From: Haematococcus lacustris
Taxonomy: Eukaryota > Chlorophyta > Chlorophyceae > Chlamydomonadales > Haematococcaceae
Length of the DNA stretch: 64,000 nt
Assembly (NCBI GenBank): GCA_030144725.1
Contig: JASKMD010000012.1
Location: 9,092,928-9,156,927 of the forward strand
Direction: 5' to 3'
How positions within the stretch are numbered: the stretch's first letter is position 1; each line of letters starts with the position of its first letter. The notes under the pieces were generated by a model, which worked only from the letters and a program-made list of their open reading frames with translations, had not been told where the DNA came from and did no database searches. This document shows positions 42,135-52,603 of this stretch, piece after piece. The position numbers and the translations under genes were made by a program.

Positions 42135-45100
42135 GGTAGTGGTGAGTGTGGCGGTGAGCGGTCTGTGGTCGCTAAGGTATGCGTTTGTGTCGACGTGTGT
42201 GCGATGCCCAGGGCCGTGTCTCGCGTCGCGCGTCAGGATGGCGTCGATGCGGCTGTTGCAGTGTGGTTGCTGGTAGGTCCAAGCCCGGTCGCCGGGGTCA
42301 GCTTCGGATAGGCGCAGCTCTGTGGCGAACTCCCTCATCATGTGGTCTTGTGGGTATTCAGTGTGTTCGGAGCGGTCCTCTACCCTCATCGTGGCGTTGA
42401 TGTCTCCCGCCAGAATGAGTGAGCCGGGCAGTTGTCCGGTGGCTGCTCGTATGTGTTCTTGCATCTTTCTCCTTAATTGGATCGCGTCGTCGTTGTTCCC
42501 TGACGGCCAGTACGTGGCAGCGAGTGTGAGTTCCTCGCTTTGCCGTTGGCGGAGGCTTAGGATGACGCATCGAGTGTTTACATCCGCATCCGCACACGGC
42601 GGCAGCATGGTGGCTTGCATTTGGATAGCTAGATCGTGTCTGATGCCGATGAGGACCTCACTGTGGCCTTCGTGACGGTGGACGGTGTAGTTGGGCATAA
42701 CCCTCATCAGCCAGCCAGAGCTAGGTTTGTTGCTCTTGGGTTGGGTCATAGTCTCAGTGAGGATCAAGATGTCCGGGCTATGTTTGTGCACCAGGTTCAG
42801 GACCTCATTTCTAGATCTGCATAGGCCTCTGACATTGAAGGTTGTGAGGGTGATGTGTTGCCTGTTGAGGGTTGCTTGGGGCAGTTCGGTTGGGGGGTTG
42901 TTGTGTTGGCTCGTACAAGGGTCAGTGTCCGGCGTGGTTTGTTGTGTCGCGGCTATGTTGGGGTTGAGCCTTGTGGTGTGGGCTTCGGTTGTGGGTTTGC
43001 AGAGGTATTGGGACATGAGGGTTTGTGTGTGCGTGTCGTTGCGGTGTGCCTTGGTGGCTCGTACCCGCTTAGCTGACGGGTCAGTGTTGGTATCGACACG
43101 CGTGGTGGGTCGGTTGGTACGCGGCTTTCCTGGGGGGACTGGCGGGCGGAGGGTAACGGTGGGAATGTCCCGGCGCTGTCGCGACCGGGCAGGTTCCTCT
43201 TGTAATGGGGTGTCCTCTATTGTAGTGTTGCGCTTGGTATCTAGTGTAGGGTTATTGTCGGCGCCAATGGCGGTCACGGGCAGTGGGGTCACGGGCACGG
43301 GCACGGGCACGGGCACGGGCACGGGCATGGGCACGGGCACGGGCACGGGCATGGGCACGGGCACGGGCACGGGCACGGGCACGGGCACGGGCACGGGCAC
43401 GGGCACGGGCACGGGCAGTGGGGCAAGTATCTCTGTGTGGTCGGTGGTCTCTCTTGCCTCTGTGTTGTCTGTGGTAAGATCAATCGGGTCAGTGTGATCT
43501 TGGAAGTGTGCTGCTAGTGCTGATGTGGTGGTGGCCTCCAACGGGTCCGCTATCCAGATCTCTCTCCTAATGTATCTTGTGTTTTTCACATTACCAGTGC
43601 AGATGGTGAGCAGGTTCCCTTGGAGGTGTTTCCAGTCGTTAGGTGTGGAAAGTGGCTTTGGCCTCCGGTTCAGCGAGTCCAGTTGATACCAACCTTGGTT
43701 CGTATGTTTGATTACGGTTGCATGGTGGTGTGATAGCAGGAGGACAGCATCCGTGGTTGTCGCGCCAGTGTTTGCAATAGTTGTGGTGATCGTCTCTGGT
43801 GTAATACTGTGGGTTGGGAGGTAGGTTGTTGCTGGGTGCAGGTACGTGCATGTCTCGTGTTGTTTGCGGTAGAGGTAGTGGTTCAGTGTGTCGGTTGAGA
43901 ATTTGCCTTTCTCGTGGTATATGTGGTTGGTTGTGAGGGTTCTGATAGCATACCCTTCTTCTCGTGCTTTCTGTGCAAGGTATTGCAAATGTTCTTGTAG
44001 TTGCTTGCAGTGGTCAATGACTGCGTGGTAGTCAATGTGTTTTTTTCCCATGGCCATGTTGAATGCATGTACTAGGCAGCACTCTTCGTATTGCCCTTCC
44101 ATGTACATGTGTGTAGGATTGTGGGTCGGGATATGCGTAGGGCCGGTTGCTATTGGTGTGTGTTCTGTATGGCTAATGATGTGGTGGATGTCCTTTTCCT
44201 CGCATTGGCGTATCTGCTCTCGTGAGCGGGTGTTGGGTGTGATGACAAAGAGTTGGTGCATAGTTCGCTTGGTTGTAGCTGAGATGCGTAGGAGGGGTGT
44301 GGGCGTCGTTTCCATGGAGTCCAGTAGGTTCCATGTGCCGTTCATGCATTTCATGGCCATGCTGTGGCCTTGTTTTCTGCAAAGGAAAGTGTGTGTACCG
44401 TATTGGGCAGCTAGGTTCCCTAGGTTATTAGCGGACCAGTCGCTGGGTTGGTTGAGTTGGGCAATGCTCTGTACTGCAAGGCCATAATGGGTGCGTAAGT
44501 ACATCTCGATCACTTCGTCGGAGTAGCCATCTATGCCTCTTGCCATCAGCCATGCGCCGCGCTCTAGGGTATCAGTTAGTTGAGGGAGCCTGTTCTCGTA
44601 GAAGTTGTCTATGTCCTGCATGGTGACCCATTCATGTCCCGCAGCATTGTTCAGGGAGTAGACCTGGCACGCAGAGCTATCCTTATCTTGTTGGAAGTGC
44701 TGAATGGCGGGGCCTGGGTTAGCTTCAACGTCTCCAGCGGCTAGCAAGAGCCATGCTACGTAGACATCCCGTGCGGCGATTATGGGGTTCAGAGTGTAGT
44801 TGGTCCAGTTAATTTCACCTGTTGTTGTTTGATAGCAGTAGTAGACATGCAAGGTGCTATTGAATTGGTATACTGTGTATGTGCGGCCGTTGTTCACCCC
44901 ATGTGTGGAGAGGTGGAATCTATGGGCGACCTTGCAGAGAGAGCTAGAGGCGGCTAGGGAGCCATCTAGGCCTGTCATTAGGTTGTACCCAATTGCTCGT
45001 ATGGCTGGCCTGCAGGCGCCTAATCGCTTTCTGTGGCGCTTTAGGCATCGTCTGGATTCTTTAGCTGTGGGTGTGCGGCGTTGATGCAAGTTTGTTTTGA

Positions 45101-48100
45101 TGGCATAGGTGCCAATAGTGAAGAGTAGTAGGTAGTTCACTAGATTCTCTTGTTGATGGATGATGCTTCCTATTTGTGTGGCAGTGTGACGGCGCAGGCA
45201 GTCTCGTGATGTGGTTGAATGTTCACACTCCTTTTTGGTTACATTGACTACATCGTACGCGTGTGACATGGTGCCCGAGCGGGGTGCAGGGGCAAGCAGG
45301 AGTGTAGAGCATTCGTGTCGTAGCTCCAGTCCTCTATTACTATATAGTACCCCTATCTTATTGAGGTCTCGACTACTTCCCCGCCGCCGCCTGTGCTGAT
45401 CATGGCCTGTTGGGTGCGCGGGACACTGTAGCTCGCCAGTCCCACTCTTTCTTCGGTGCGGCTCTGTTGCGTGGGTCTCCTTCCACCTGCATGTATGGGT
45501 AGTGGTGGCCATTGTGTGAGGGGCAGCAGGTGGGGCAGTGGGTGTGGCAGTATGCCGTGTGGTTGGTGGGTCAGTTGGTGGGGCGGCAGTTGGTTTAGTA
45601 GGTAGGGCAGCTGCGGGTGGGTTTGGAGATGTGGCTGCATGTGGGACTGTGAGTGGGTCTGCCGGTGAGTCTGCGGGTGGGGCTGTGGGTGAGGCTGTAG
45701 GTGGGGCTGCAGGTGGGGCTGTGGGTAGGGCTGCCGGTGAGTCTGCGGGTGGGGCTGTGGGTAAGGCTGTAGGTGGGGCTGCAGGTGGGGCTGTGGGTGG
45801 GGCTGCCGGTGAGTCTGCGGGTGGGGCTGTGGGTGAGGCTGTAGTCGGGGCTGCAGGTGGGGCTGTGGGTGGGGCTGCTGGTGGGGCTGTAGGTGGGGCT
45901 GTGGGTGGGGTTGTGGGTGGGGCTGTAGTTGGGGCTGGTGTTGGGGCTGTAGGTGGGGCTGCCAATGGGGCTGTAGTGGGGGGGGCAGGTGGTGTGGTCG
46001 ATGGGGTAGTAGGCGGAGGGGTAGGTGGGGTGGTTTGTGGTGCAGCCGGTGGGACGTCATATGGGGCAGCAGGTGGTGCAGTAGGTGCGGCATATGGTGC
46101 CCTAGTAGATGCCACGGTTGATGCAGCATATGACATTGCGAGTGTGGCTGTGGGAGGGGCAAGTGGGGCTGCTAGGTTCTCTGTGTGCTTGTGCTTGTTG
46201 GTGTCGTGCACATCAGGGTGGGTTGGCGTCATGTATATTGGTGGTGTATTGGTGCCGTGTATGTATGTGTCTTTTGTCTGTTTTACCTTGGTTGAGTCTT
46301 CAAGCTGATGGCAGGTCCATCGACTCCGCACCGTCCATCTCATCATACAGGTGTTGAAATGAGCTGGTGGAGTTGTGTCGCTTGAGGGGCTGCTTCGGCG
46401 GGGACTGCACGCATGGAGGGTAACGGCATGTGGTGATGGGTATATCGTGGGGCAGGAGTTGTGGGTGTTGCATGCGTGAGGAAGGGTGGATAGGGGTTGA
46501 CAGGTGGTGTCATTGCTATGAATGGTGAGTTCATGGCATGCGTGTGGCTCAGCTGTGGCGCAGGTCATGTGGTTGCATATGGTAATAGATCTAGGGTGTT
46601 GGGGGTGTCCTAGGTTCTCCACTCCTCTGACCTGTCGTTCATCGCTGGTGCGGCGACCTCCGGTCCCTGCAGCCCGTGGTGGCAGGGACGCGGCTGCAGA
46701 CTGGGCGCGGCCTGGCAGGAAGGTGCTGCTCCTGGGAGCCCCCATGGGTGGCCTGGACGTGGTGGCCATGGTCACTGGGCGCTGCGGCGGGTCGCGCCTT
46801 AGGCCTGGGGTAGGGTTGCCAATGATGTCCACCATCACAGTGTAGATATCCAGCACCTTGCGGGTGGCAGCTGCTCTGGCGCTGTCGGTGGTGGTGGCTG
46901 CAGCTTCCAGCATAGCCTTGACTAGGGGCAGGCATTGCGCCACCAGCTTGTCTAGGCTGGAGGTAATGGCCATCATCCTGCGGTTGGCCTCATGGCCTTG
47001 GTCCTTGTCCTCTACCAGCAGGTGCTGGCTGCTGTCCAGGAAGTCCTTGGCCCTGCGCTGATCCGCATGGGTTAGGTGGTACGCCTCAGCCATGGCAAAG
47101 CACGCTGCCTTATGCATTTCTGCCTTGCGCGACAGGGGCTGCATGCTGTCCGTGCCTACAGCCGCTGCGCTGCCAGTGTAGCTCTCGTCATGCCCCATGA
47201 TGGTGATGGCCTTCTTGGAGCAGTCCTGGATCGGGGTGCCCTTGCTGCTCATGTCAGCCACAGTGTATACTGTGGCTGCGCGCTGCGGTCCACCCCCTGG
47301 ATAGAGGTTGGTTTTGGCTCTGCTGCCCAGCCCCACTGCAGAGATGATGGCTGAGGAGCTGCTGCTGGCCAGTGACACGTGGTTAGGGGTGGCTGTGTAG
47401 TTGGCGACATTGCTAGCTGTTACAGCTGTGCCCTTGAGGGGCGGAGTGGCATTGGTGCCTGCCTGGAAGGTGGCATTGAGGGACAGGTCCACCCCAAAGA
47501 TGGCCAGGTAGGCCTCGGCCAGTCCCTTGACGGTAGAGGCCAGGCCATCCATGCCAATGTCTGACGCAGTGCTGAGAATAAGCGCATGCTTGGTATTCAG
47601 CCCGCTGACCCTGCTGAACTGAGGCTGGGTCAGGGTGAACCTGACTTTGCTGCCGCTGACCGTCAGCTCACCCGCGCTCTGAATGGCTGTACAGGTGTCA
47701 TGGTCAGTGAACTCCACCTTGGTCATATTCCTGTTAGGCACATCCGCAGCAGCGTGAACAGAGCAGGCCAGGAGGTAGAGAGGGTGGCTAAGGAGCTGCG
47801 CGTCCTGAGCCATCTTCATTCGCAGATACCCTAAGGATTTGAGCAGGGAGGTGGCTGCAGGCCCCACGGCCCTGTTGGTCAGGACTGCGTTGGCTGCCGG
47901 GTCGCTGCAGTAGGCATTGCTGCTCATCTTCAATGTAAAGGCCATGGTTGGGGAGGGTGTTTTGGGGAAGAAGAGCAGGGGTCGGGCCTGGGTGGTAGTG
48001 CTGCTGGTGGAGGAGAGGGGCTGGGTGCATGGCAGCATAGAGAGCAGCCCGCCTGTGGATATGGCAGCCCCAACCAGCCCCAGCATGGCGGCTCTGCGGA

Positions 48101-49136
48101 CCTCCTCGTCCTCATGGGTGGCTTCCACTACCAGCTCCATGGTGTCCATTCCTCCCAGTTTGGGCACCTCGTTGAGCGTGTATTCCTCGCAGCCCATGCT
48201 GCTTAAGACCGCATCGACCTTTCTCAGGATGTCTGCAACCAGGAGCATGGTGTGATTGGCACCCATAGTGTGTTCATGTGGCGAGGTGGCATTGATATCA
48301 GGTATCCAGAGCATGTGTGGTAAACATTGGATGCGTCCAGCCTTGTCAAGGTGTGTGTCAGGCCAACGCGTGTTGTACAAGTATATGTGCCAAGGTTTGT
48401 GCTTTCCTGTTGCAGGTAAGGTTTTGGTATGGTTTCTGCAGCTTGGGATCGTATATGTGTTACCTTCTTTGAAGGCCGCAGTGAGGTCCTTCAGCACCAC
48501 CGTCTTGGTGTCGTAAAGGAAAGTGTACGGGGCCAGGACAGCGGTGTTGACCTTGGCGCGCTCCACTGCAGCTATCGCATCCTCAAACTCCTGGGTGGTG
48601 TAGTTGTTGTACCGTGTGTCCCGAGCGCGGCAGCCAGGGATAGTCGGCGCTGCTGGGCTCTTGTAGGCCTCCTTGGCCTTGGTGAGAAGCTTGGCGTAGA
48701 TCGGGTTGCTGCTTGTAAAGATTGCCTTACGGGTGCGCGTGGCATCCAGCAGGGAGTGCGTAGTATCCGAGGTCGATGTCAGTTTGTACTTGACTGCGAT
48801 CGGGGGGCAGAGGGCGCCATTCGTAACGTGTCCATCAACGTGGCTTTCCATAGGGTAGAGAAATGGGGGCATATTTAGGAGGAACGTTGGCCAGGGGCCA
48901 AGACTGCTTGCGTAGCTACCGTGGGGCGAACCCTCAACGGCGCCGTGTTGGTCTGACAAGTGCGGGGCTGGGTGGCCACTTGTGCCACCCAAGCTTGCCG
49001 CACCCCAGCACCAACACGCGCACAGCAGCCAAACGCAGGTTAGGATTGCGGCAAGCCTTCTCTTTGGCTTACCGTCTACTTCCATAGCCTGCGTTGAGCG
49101 ATCCTTACAAGTCGAGTTTTGCGATTCAACGCTCAT
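42132..49136 (-). CDS. LINE polyprotein N-terminal part: glycoprotein-like region, 2A, twin cysteine proteases, APE endonuclease
   Basis: 2334 codons without introns. Residues 28-49 form a hydrophobic signal-anchor after basic KPKRR. About eight N-glycosylation sequons (NYT, NHT, NAT and others) lie in the first 560 residues, and an Ala/Gly-rich hydrophobic stretch at about 350-371. About 1010-1200 is (APPTAPP)n. A second hydrophobic helix ([13 protein letters not shown]) lies near 1335. A 2A motif (GDVEANPGP) ends at 1476. Two papain-like domains follow: ACQVYSLNN with GHSMAM and WNLLDS, then [14 protein letters not shown] with HHATVIKH and WYQLDS, resembling Josephin/OTU proteases. After a (PV)n linker (about 1905-1951) comes the APE nuclease (2103-2334) with TFNVRG, LTET, GDINAT and SDHRPL. 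The ATG at 49136 is 36 nt inside the element. The N-terminal half matches no family I know. The frame stops at UGA 42134-42132. Confidence 0.93.
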   Translation of the reverse strand: MSVESQNSTCKDRSTQAMEVDGKPKRRLAAILTCVWLLCACWCWGAASLGGTSGHPAPHLSDQHGAVEGSPHGSYASSLGPWPTFLLNMPPFLYPMESHVDGHVTNGALCPPIAVKYKLTSTSDTTHSLLDATRTRKAIFTSSNPIYAKLLTKAKEAYKSPAAPTIPGCRARDTRYNNYTTQEFEDAIAAVERAKVNTAVLAPYTFLYDTKTVVLKDLTAAFKEGNTYTIPSCRNHTKTLPATGKHKPWHIYLYNTRWPDTHLDKAGRIQCLPHMLWIPDINATSPHEHTMGANHTMLLVADILRKVDAVLSSMGCEEYTLNEVPKLGGMDTMELVVEATHEDEEVRRAAMLGLVGAAISTGGLLSMLPCTQPLSSTSSTTTQARPLLFFPKTPSPTMAFTLKMSSNAYCSDPAANAVLTNRAVGPAATSLLKSLGYLRMKMAQDAQLLSHPLYLLACSVHAAADVPNRNMTKVEFTDHDTCTAIQSAGELTVSGSKVRFTLTQPQFSRVSGLNTKHALILSTASDIGMDGLASTVKGLAEAYLAIFGVDLSLNATFQAGTNATPPLKGTAVTASNVANYTATPNHVSLASSSSSAIISAVGLGSRAKTNLYPGGGPQRAATVYTVADMSSKGTPIQDCSKKAITIMGHDESYTGSAAAVGTDSMQPLSRKAEMHKAACFAMAEAYHLTHADQRRAKDFLDSSQHLLVEDKDQGHEANRRMMAITSSLDKLVAQCLPLVKAMLEAAATTTDSARAAATRKVLDIYTVMVDIIGNPTPGLRRDPPQRPVTMATTSRPPMGAPRSSTFLPGRAQSAAASLPPRAAGTGGRRTSDERQVRGVENLGHPQHPRSITICNHMTCATAEPHACHELTIHSNDTTCQPLSTLPHACNTHNSCPTIYPSPHAVTLHACSPRRSSPSSDTTPPAHFNTCMMRWTVRSRWTCHQLEDSTKVKQTKDTYIHGTNTPPIYMTPTHPDVHDTNKHKHTENLAAPLAPPTATLAMSYAASTVASTRAPYAAPTAPPAAPYDVPPAAPQTTPPTPPPTTPSTTPPAPPTTAPLAAPPTAPTPAPTTAPPTTPPTAPPTAPPAAPPTAPPAAPTTASPTAPPADSPAAPPTAPPAAPPTALPTAPPADSPAALPTAPPAAPPTASPTAPPADSPADPLTVPHAATSPNPPAAALPTKPTAAPPTDPPTTRHTATPTAPPAAPHTMATTTHTCRWKETHATEPHRRKSGTGELQCPAHPTGHDQHRRRRGSSRDLNKIGVLYSNRGLELRHECSTLLLAPAPRSGTMSHAYDVVNVTKKECEHSTTSRDCLRRHTATQIGSIIHQQENLVNYLLLFTIGTYAIKTNLHQRRTPTAKESRRCLKRHRKRLGACRPAIRAIGYNLMTGLDGSLAASSSLCKVAHRFHLSTHGVNNGRTYTVYQFNSTLHVYYCYQTTTGEINWTNYTLNPIIAARDVYVAWLLLAAGDVEANPGPAIQHFQQDKDSSACQVYSLNNAAGHEWVTMQDIDNFYENRLPQLTDTLERGAWLMARGIDGYSDEVIEMYLRTHYGLAVQSIAQLNQPSDWSANNLGNLAAQYGTHTFLCRKQGHSMAMKCMNGTWNLLDSMETTPTPLLRISATTKRTMHQLFVITPNTRSREQIRQCEEKDIHHIISHTEHTPIATGPTHIPTHNPTHMYMEGQYEECCLVHAFNMAMGKKHIDYHAVIDHCKQLQEHLQYLAQKAREEGYAIRTLTTNHIYHEKGKFSTDTLNHYLYRKQHETCTYLHPATTYLPTHSITPETITTTIANTGATTTDAVLLLSHHHATVIKHTNQGWYQLDSLNRRPKPLSTPNDWKHLQGNLLTICTGNVKNTRYIRREIWIADPLEATTTSALAAHFQDHTDPIDLTTDNTEARETTDHTEILAPLPVPVPVPVPVPVPVPVPVPVPMPVPVPVPMPVPVPVPVPVPVTPLPVTAIGADNNPTLDTKRNTTIEDTPLQEEPARSRQRRDIPTVTLRPPVPPGKPRTNRPTTRVDTNTDPSAKRVRATKAHRNDTHTQTLMSQYLCKPTTEAHTTRLNPNIAATQQTTPDTDPCTSQHNNPPTELPQATLNRQHITLTTFNVRGLCRSRNEVLNLVHKHSPDILILTETMTQPKSNKPSSGWLMRVMPNYTVHRHEGHSEVLIGIRHDLAIQMQATMLPPCADADVNTRCVILSLRQRQSEELTLAATYWPSGNNDDAIQLRRKMQEHIRAATGQLPGSLILAGDINATMRVEDRSEHTEYPQDHMMREFATELRLSEADPGDRAWTYQQPHCNSRIDAILTRDARHGPGHRTHVDTNAYLSDHRPLTATLTTT
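43288..43418. repeat. (GGGCAC)n hexamer tract coding for a Pro-Val linker
   Basis: About 20 GGGCAC hexamers with three GGGCAT variants. On the LINE strand they encode (Pro-Val)n with occasional Pro-Met, as a spacer between protease and APE domains. Confidence 0.95.
44694..44750 (-). other. 2A ribosome-skipping peptide in the LINE polyprotein
   Basis: Encodes [14 protein letters not shown], matching the D-V/I-E-x-N-P-G-P consensus exactly with the usual hydrophobic upstream helix. The final Pro is at 44711-44709. During translation the Gly-Pro bond would not form, releasing the 1475-residue upstream product from the protease-APE-RT product. 2A sequences are known in some animal and trypanosome non-LTR elements. 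Confidence 0.9.
45540..46110. repeat. GTGGGGCTG-type repeat coding for the Pro/Ala/Thr-rich region
   Basis: Imperfect 12-24-bp repeats encode APPTAPP and ADSPAAPP on the LINE strand, like a Hyp-rich glycoprotein shaft of the volvocine cell wall. The plus-strand Gly/Ala frame is a shadow. Confidence 0.85.
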
Positions 49137-49172
49137 TCTGCTGCTCCGAGCGTGCTCGTTAACGTCCTGCTA

Positions 49173-49185
49173 TGCTGACCTCATG
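49173..49185. repeat. target-site duplication of the LINE, 5' side
   Basis: TGCTGACCTCATG, matching 24402-24414. It is followed by host sequence TAGAGATGC. Confidence 0.85.
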
Positions 49186-49593
49186 TAGAGATGCAAACGG
49201 TGTGCCCCGAGAATCTCGTACACTTATGGTAGCGTTATTCTTAGGATTAACACCCATAGATCACCCAGACATACCTACCATGCTCATGTCTAAATTACCC
49301 CATCATCTCGCGCTCACTAGGCTGCGGTCTAGGCTGCAAAAGTGTAGGAGGTTGTTCTAATTTCTCCAAGCTACCACCAACGTTCATCAGCGGCACAAAT
49401 GATGCAGACTGGCAGCCATAACTAGCGATGGGCCGACGCAGTCAGCGTAGTAAGAATGGGAAGGATCGGAAAGCATAGGACAGCAAAGGGAAGCATAGGG
49501 AAGCATAAAAAAGCATAGGAAGCTCTTGTCGTTCATCAGCCCTCTTAATAATGTCGTCGAAGTCCCGGAGTACTCTTGGGCCTGAAAGCCTGT
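49186..49593. other. spacer between LINE 5' end and right inverted arm
   Basis: About 400 bp of unique DNA, the loop of the inverted duplication before the LINE inserted. It includes short GGAAGCATAGGA repeats at about 49450-49520. No gene seen. Confidence 0.5.
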
Positions 49594-49978
49594 GTGTTTT
49601 TCAGCATACCCATCTTCTCAAAGCTGTTGGCGAAGCTGTTGCTCCCATTCTCAACTGCTGCTATCAGCCGTGCCACGTCCGGCTGTGGTGCTTGCCTCAT
49701 ACGCTTTCCTTGAGCCTCTTACCCACGGCTGGATGTGGCTATGCCTGCCCTGTCTCGGCTGTACTGGGCCATGGGCCGGGATTGGTGCAAGGAGGGGTTG
49801 TGGCTGATACTGGAATCGACCCCTGGGGGCCGTGCCCGGGCTAAGGGGGATGGGGAGAAATCTGTGTTGCTGGATCCCAAAGAAGCCCGCGTAATGGGGA
49901 CCTACGAGTTATGAAGTGGGAGGGGCAGAGTGTGAGGAGAGGGATTGTGAGAGAGTGTGGAGAGGGGTTGTGTAAGAG

Positions 49979-50572
49979 AAGAAAGAAAGAAAACTACTCC
50001 GGTACAAACCGGCGTGCATTAAGGGAGGGGCTTCCGCCTGTGGCGCGGCCTGCTCCCACCTCCAAACGTTGGACACAGGCTGGACATGTCCCCACCAAGC
50101 TGCCCTAGCTGTAGCCACAGACCACAGCTAGCACCCAAGGCAAACAAAGAGGCATGAGAGGAGCAAAGACCAGTGCACTCGGCAGCTGGACCTATCTCTT
50201 CTCCTCGTTGACGAGAGCAGTTCCAGCCTTGTCCGCCTGATGTCGCACTAAAAGCTTAAGTTCAGGCTCCATAAGTCCAAACTTCAGCTGTCAGCCAACG
50301 TCCTGCGTTGAGGTAGCTCTGCTCCCTCCTTGACGACGCCAGCAACTCCACAACAGCTCGATGACCCGCAGCGGTTGTGTGCGGCACCCGGACCTCATTT
50401 GTATTCCGCTGGACAAAGCGGTGCCCGTTCAAGCCTGGGAAGGCTGTCCCGTTGCATCCCAATTTATATACCGCTGGGTGCGGTGGTGAGGTAGCTTAGC
50501 CAATCCGTGCGACCGAAGTCAACGCGGATTGTTACCAGGGCCACCGCGTGGAGGTGCCTCACCGCCAGCCCC
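49979..50572 (-). mobile_element. 594-bp SINE-like element sharing the LINE 3' end
   Basis: Flanked by perfect 15-bp duplications GGGGTTGTGTAAGAG (49964-49978 and 50573-50587). The left arm has a single copy of this site and no insertion. Read on the minus strand, it ends with the LINE module (GGGAGCAGGCC...CACGCCGGTTTGTACCGG) and a (TTTC)n tail. Its first about 500 nt are unrelated to the LINE and contain no long frame. It is therefore a non-autonomous retroposon that probably uses the LINE's reverse transcriptase. A clear pol III A/B box pair was not identified. Confidence 0.85.
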
Positions 50573-50757
50573 GGGGTTGTGTAAGAGTGACAGACAACGA
50601 TGTACAGCAACCATGGGCCTAGGTGGGGTGGACTAGGGTTACTAACCGGGCAGGGGTTGCGTGTTGACGTATTGTTGTGCACTGCTGCCCGCACTTCCTT
50701 GACTGAGTTGTACATGGCCTCGGTGAAGTAGCCCGGGTCATCAAGCTCACATTGGAC

Positions 50758-51437
50758 TTACATGGTTTCTGGGGTTGCCCACGCACTCATGTTTTGGCCG
50801 GTCCCGGAGTACTCTTGGGAGTCAATCTACAAGGGCATAAGCTTATGACGGCATAACCAAACTGCTTGCTGGAGCTACACACCTTCATGATAATGGCGGG
50901 CATAAGCAAAACTAGTGATGGAGCCACACACCTTCATCACAATGGCGTTGCATCCAGCCCACTTGCGCATACAAGTGTCATAGGCCCGCCCCAACGCATC
51001 AGATGCAGCTTTAACTGCAGCCTCCACTGTTTTGTGTTCCCCTCGCACGACAACAGTGTCATGGACACTTGTCACTAGTGTTTGTACCACTGAGTGCGCC
51101 CACCTGTGAGCAATGTTACAAATTCAATGAGTGCTAACCCCATATCAGACCCCACAACATGCATTGACATTGCACACATCTCAATTGCTTACCTCCCTCC
51201 CTTGACTCCTTGCGCGGTTCTACCAGTTGACGACGAAGGAGTGCCAGAGGGGAGACTGGGAGGTGGTGATGGGAGGGGTGATGGGAGGGGGAACAATACG
51301 GATTGCTGCCCGAATGGTTGCGCTGCTTGTTGCTGCAGGGGCTGTCGTTGCACGGCCTGTTGCGCATGATGCGCATGTTGCAGTCCCTGAGGATGCCGTT
51401 GTTGGAGTAATTGCCACAAGAGAGTATTAACGTCCAT
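50758..51437 (-). CDS. hypothetical protein, 3 exons, right inverted-arm copy
   Basis: Second copy of the gene at 23120-23800: exons 51437-51193, 51103-50932 and 50826-50758, same phases and splice sites, 161 aa. A few substitutions separate it from the left copy (for example Leu for Ile in VNTLLW, and QTL for QPL), and none breaks the frame. No family recognised. Confidence 0.5.
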
Positions 51438-51865
51438 CGCAGCAACTTGCGGATGTTACGGATGTTACGGATGTTACGGATGTCAACGCATTTGCCAACG
51501 CCGCCAAAACTGGTCAAGGCACTAGCCAACGCAGCCATAACAGACGACACCTGCTACTCGCACCTGCCTGGTTGCTGTGCGTGACCGGGCTCCGCGTGGC
51601 TAGGCCCCGACCTGGCTGCGGCTGGACCAGGAGAAATGGGTTATTCTGGAAAAGTTCAAACGAGCAAAAATGCATTACACCCCAATAAGACCGCCTCACA
51701 CCGTTCAAACTATGAAAAAACCACGCTCTCCAGGGCTGCGGGCTTGCCAAGAATACAAGAGAAAGCTGAAACAATTTACTGCGGGGTCAGAACGTGAATG
51801 GACCGAGGCAGTCGCGAGAGGTTCGGAAGATTCCGTTGACCGGTAGCCTCGCCAATGCGAAAAGG

Positions 51866-52603
51866 ATATAGATGGCGATGTTTGATCCTGGGCGCTGTGA
51901 GTGCAGCCGTGCGACCCTAGCGCACTGGTCGCAATTGCAAGCGCGTCACATTGTCACTTCCAGCCGGATTGCAGTCAGAGAACAGTGCAATAAGTACAAT
52001 GACAATAATACTGACACGTCTGTGGTTTTAACAGCTTTATGAAGACTGTCACAGCGGACATCAGCGTACGCCGCGATCTCTGGGACCTCACATCCCGATA
52101 GTAACGATACGACAGCTGCGGTCAGGCGTTCCCAACTACCTGAAAACCACCCCCCTGTGATAGGAAGCCCGTATCTCCGCAGCCACTCAGTCAAATATAT
52201 ATGTAAACAGTGCTTTAAACAGAGGAGACTCAAAGCTACGAGATGGCCGACGCAGCAAAAACTACCTCACTCTCAGCGGTGCTCAGTGCCTGCCCAAAGA
52301 TAAACATTTGAATTCATACGGTTTTGCCTCATGCGAGGCGCGCCACACTAGCACGCTTCGCCACACCGTTGTTGCTGGCACCTGCAACGCGCAGCAGCAG
52401 TCGGAACATGATTTGCTTTTGGCATGTGGACGCGACGACGGCAGTCGTGACGACTGGATACCACTACTAGCATTTGGAGCTGCTGCTGGCGCAAGTGCAT
52501 TACCGGCTGCTGTACTACGCTTAACAAGGTGCTAGGTGCAGTACGTGGTGTTGTCTCACCTTGCTTTGCTGCCCTCGACTTGTTAGCTGCAGGTGCCTCA
52601 CGC
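51866..52603. other. no gene recognised
   Basis: A minus frame 52233-51946 (95 aa) has ordinary composition (WLRRYGLPITGGWFSGSW) but no recognised domain, and no splice partners were found. Confidence 0.35.

Larger units (their letters stand above)
24415..49172 (-). mobile_element. giant RandI/Dualen-type non-LTR retrotransposon (with nested insertions)
   Basis: Minus-strand element between 13-bp target duplications. The 5' UTR is only 36 nt, and the 3' end is a (CTT)n tail after a short UTR with the module GGGAGCAGGCC...CACGCCGGTGAATACCGG. Coding order: glycoprotein-like region, Pro-rich region, 2A, two cysteine proteases, APE endonuclease, UGA, reverse transcriptase, PHD finger, RNase H, CCHC, PD-(D/E)XK nuclease. 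APE plus a restriction-like nuclease in one element defines Dualen/RandI, described from Chlamydomonas. The occupied span is 24.8 kb. Subtracting the 11.1-kb CACTC element and the 156-bp insertion in RT leaves about 13.5 kb, very large for a LINE. The frame is open apart from one UGA, so the copy is young even though disrupted. Confidence 0.92.
49594..51865 (-). repeat. right arm of the 1.7-kb inverted repeat
   Basis: Reverse complement of 22674-24350, interrupted by a 594-bp insertion at 49979-50572. It ends at CGCCAATGCGAAAAGG, where similarity to the left arm stops abruptly. Confidence 0.9.

Noticed and set aside
45538..46308. Gly/Ala/Val-rich plus-strand protein (256 aa)
   Set aside because: Antisense shadow of the Pro-rich repeat in the LINE polyprotein.
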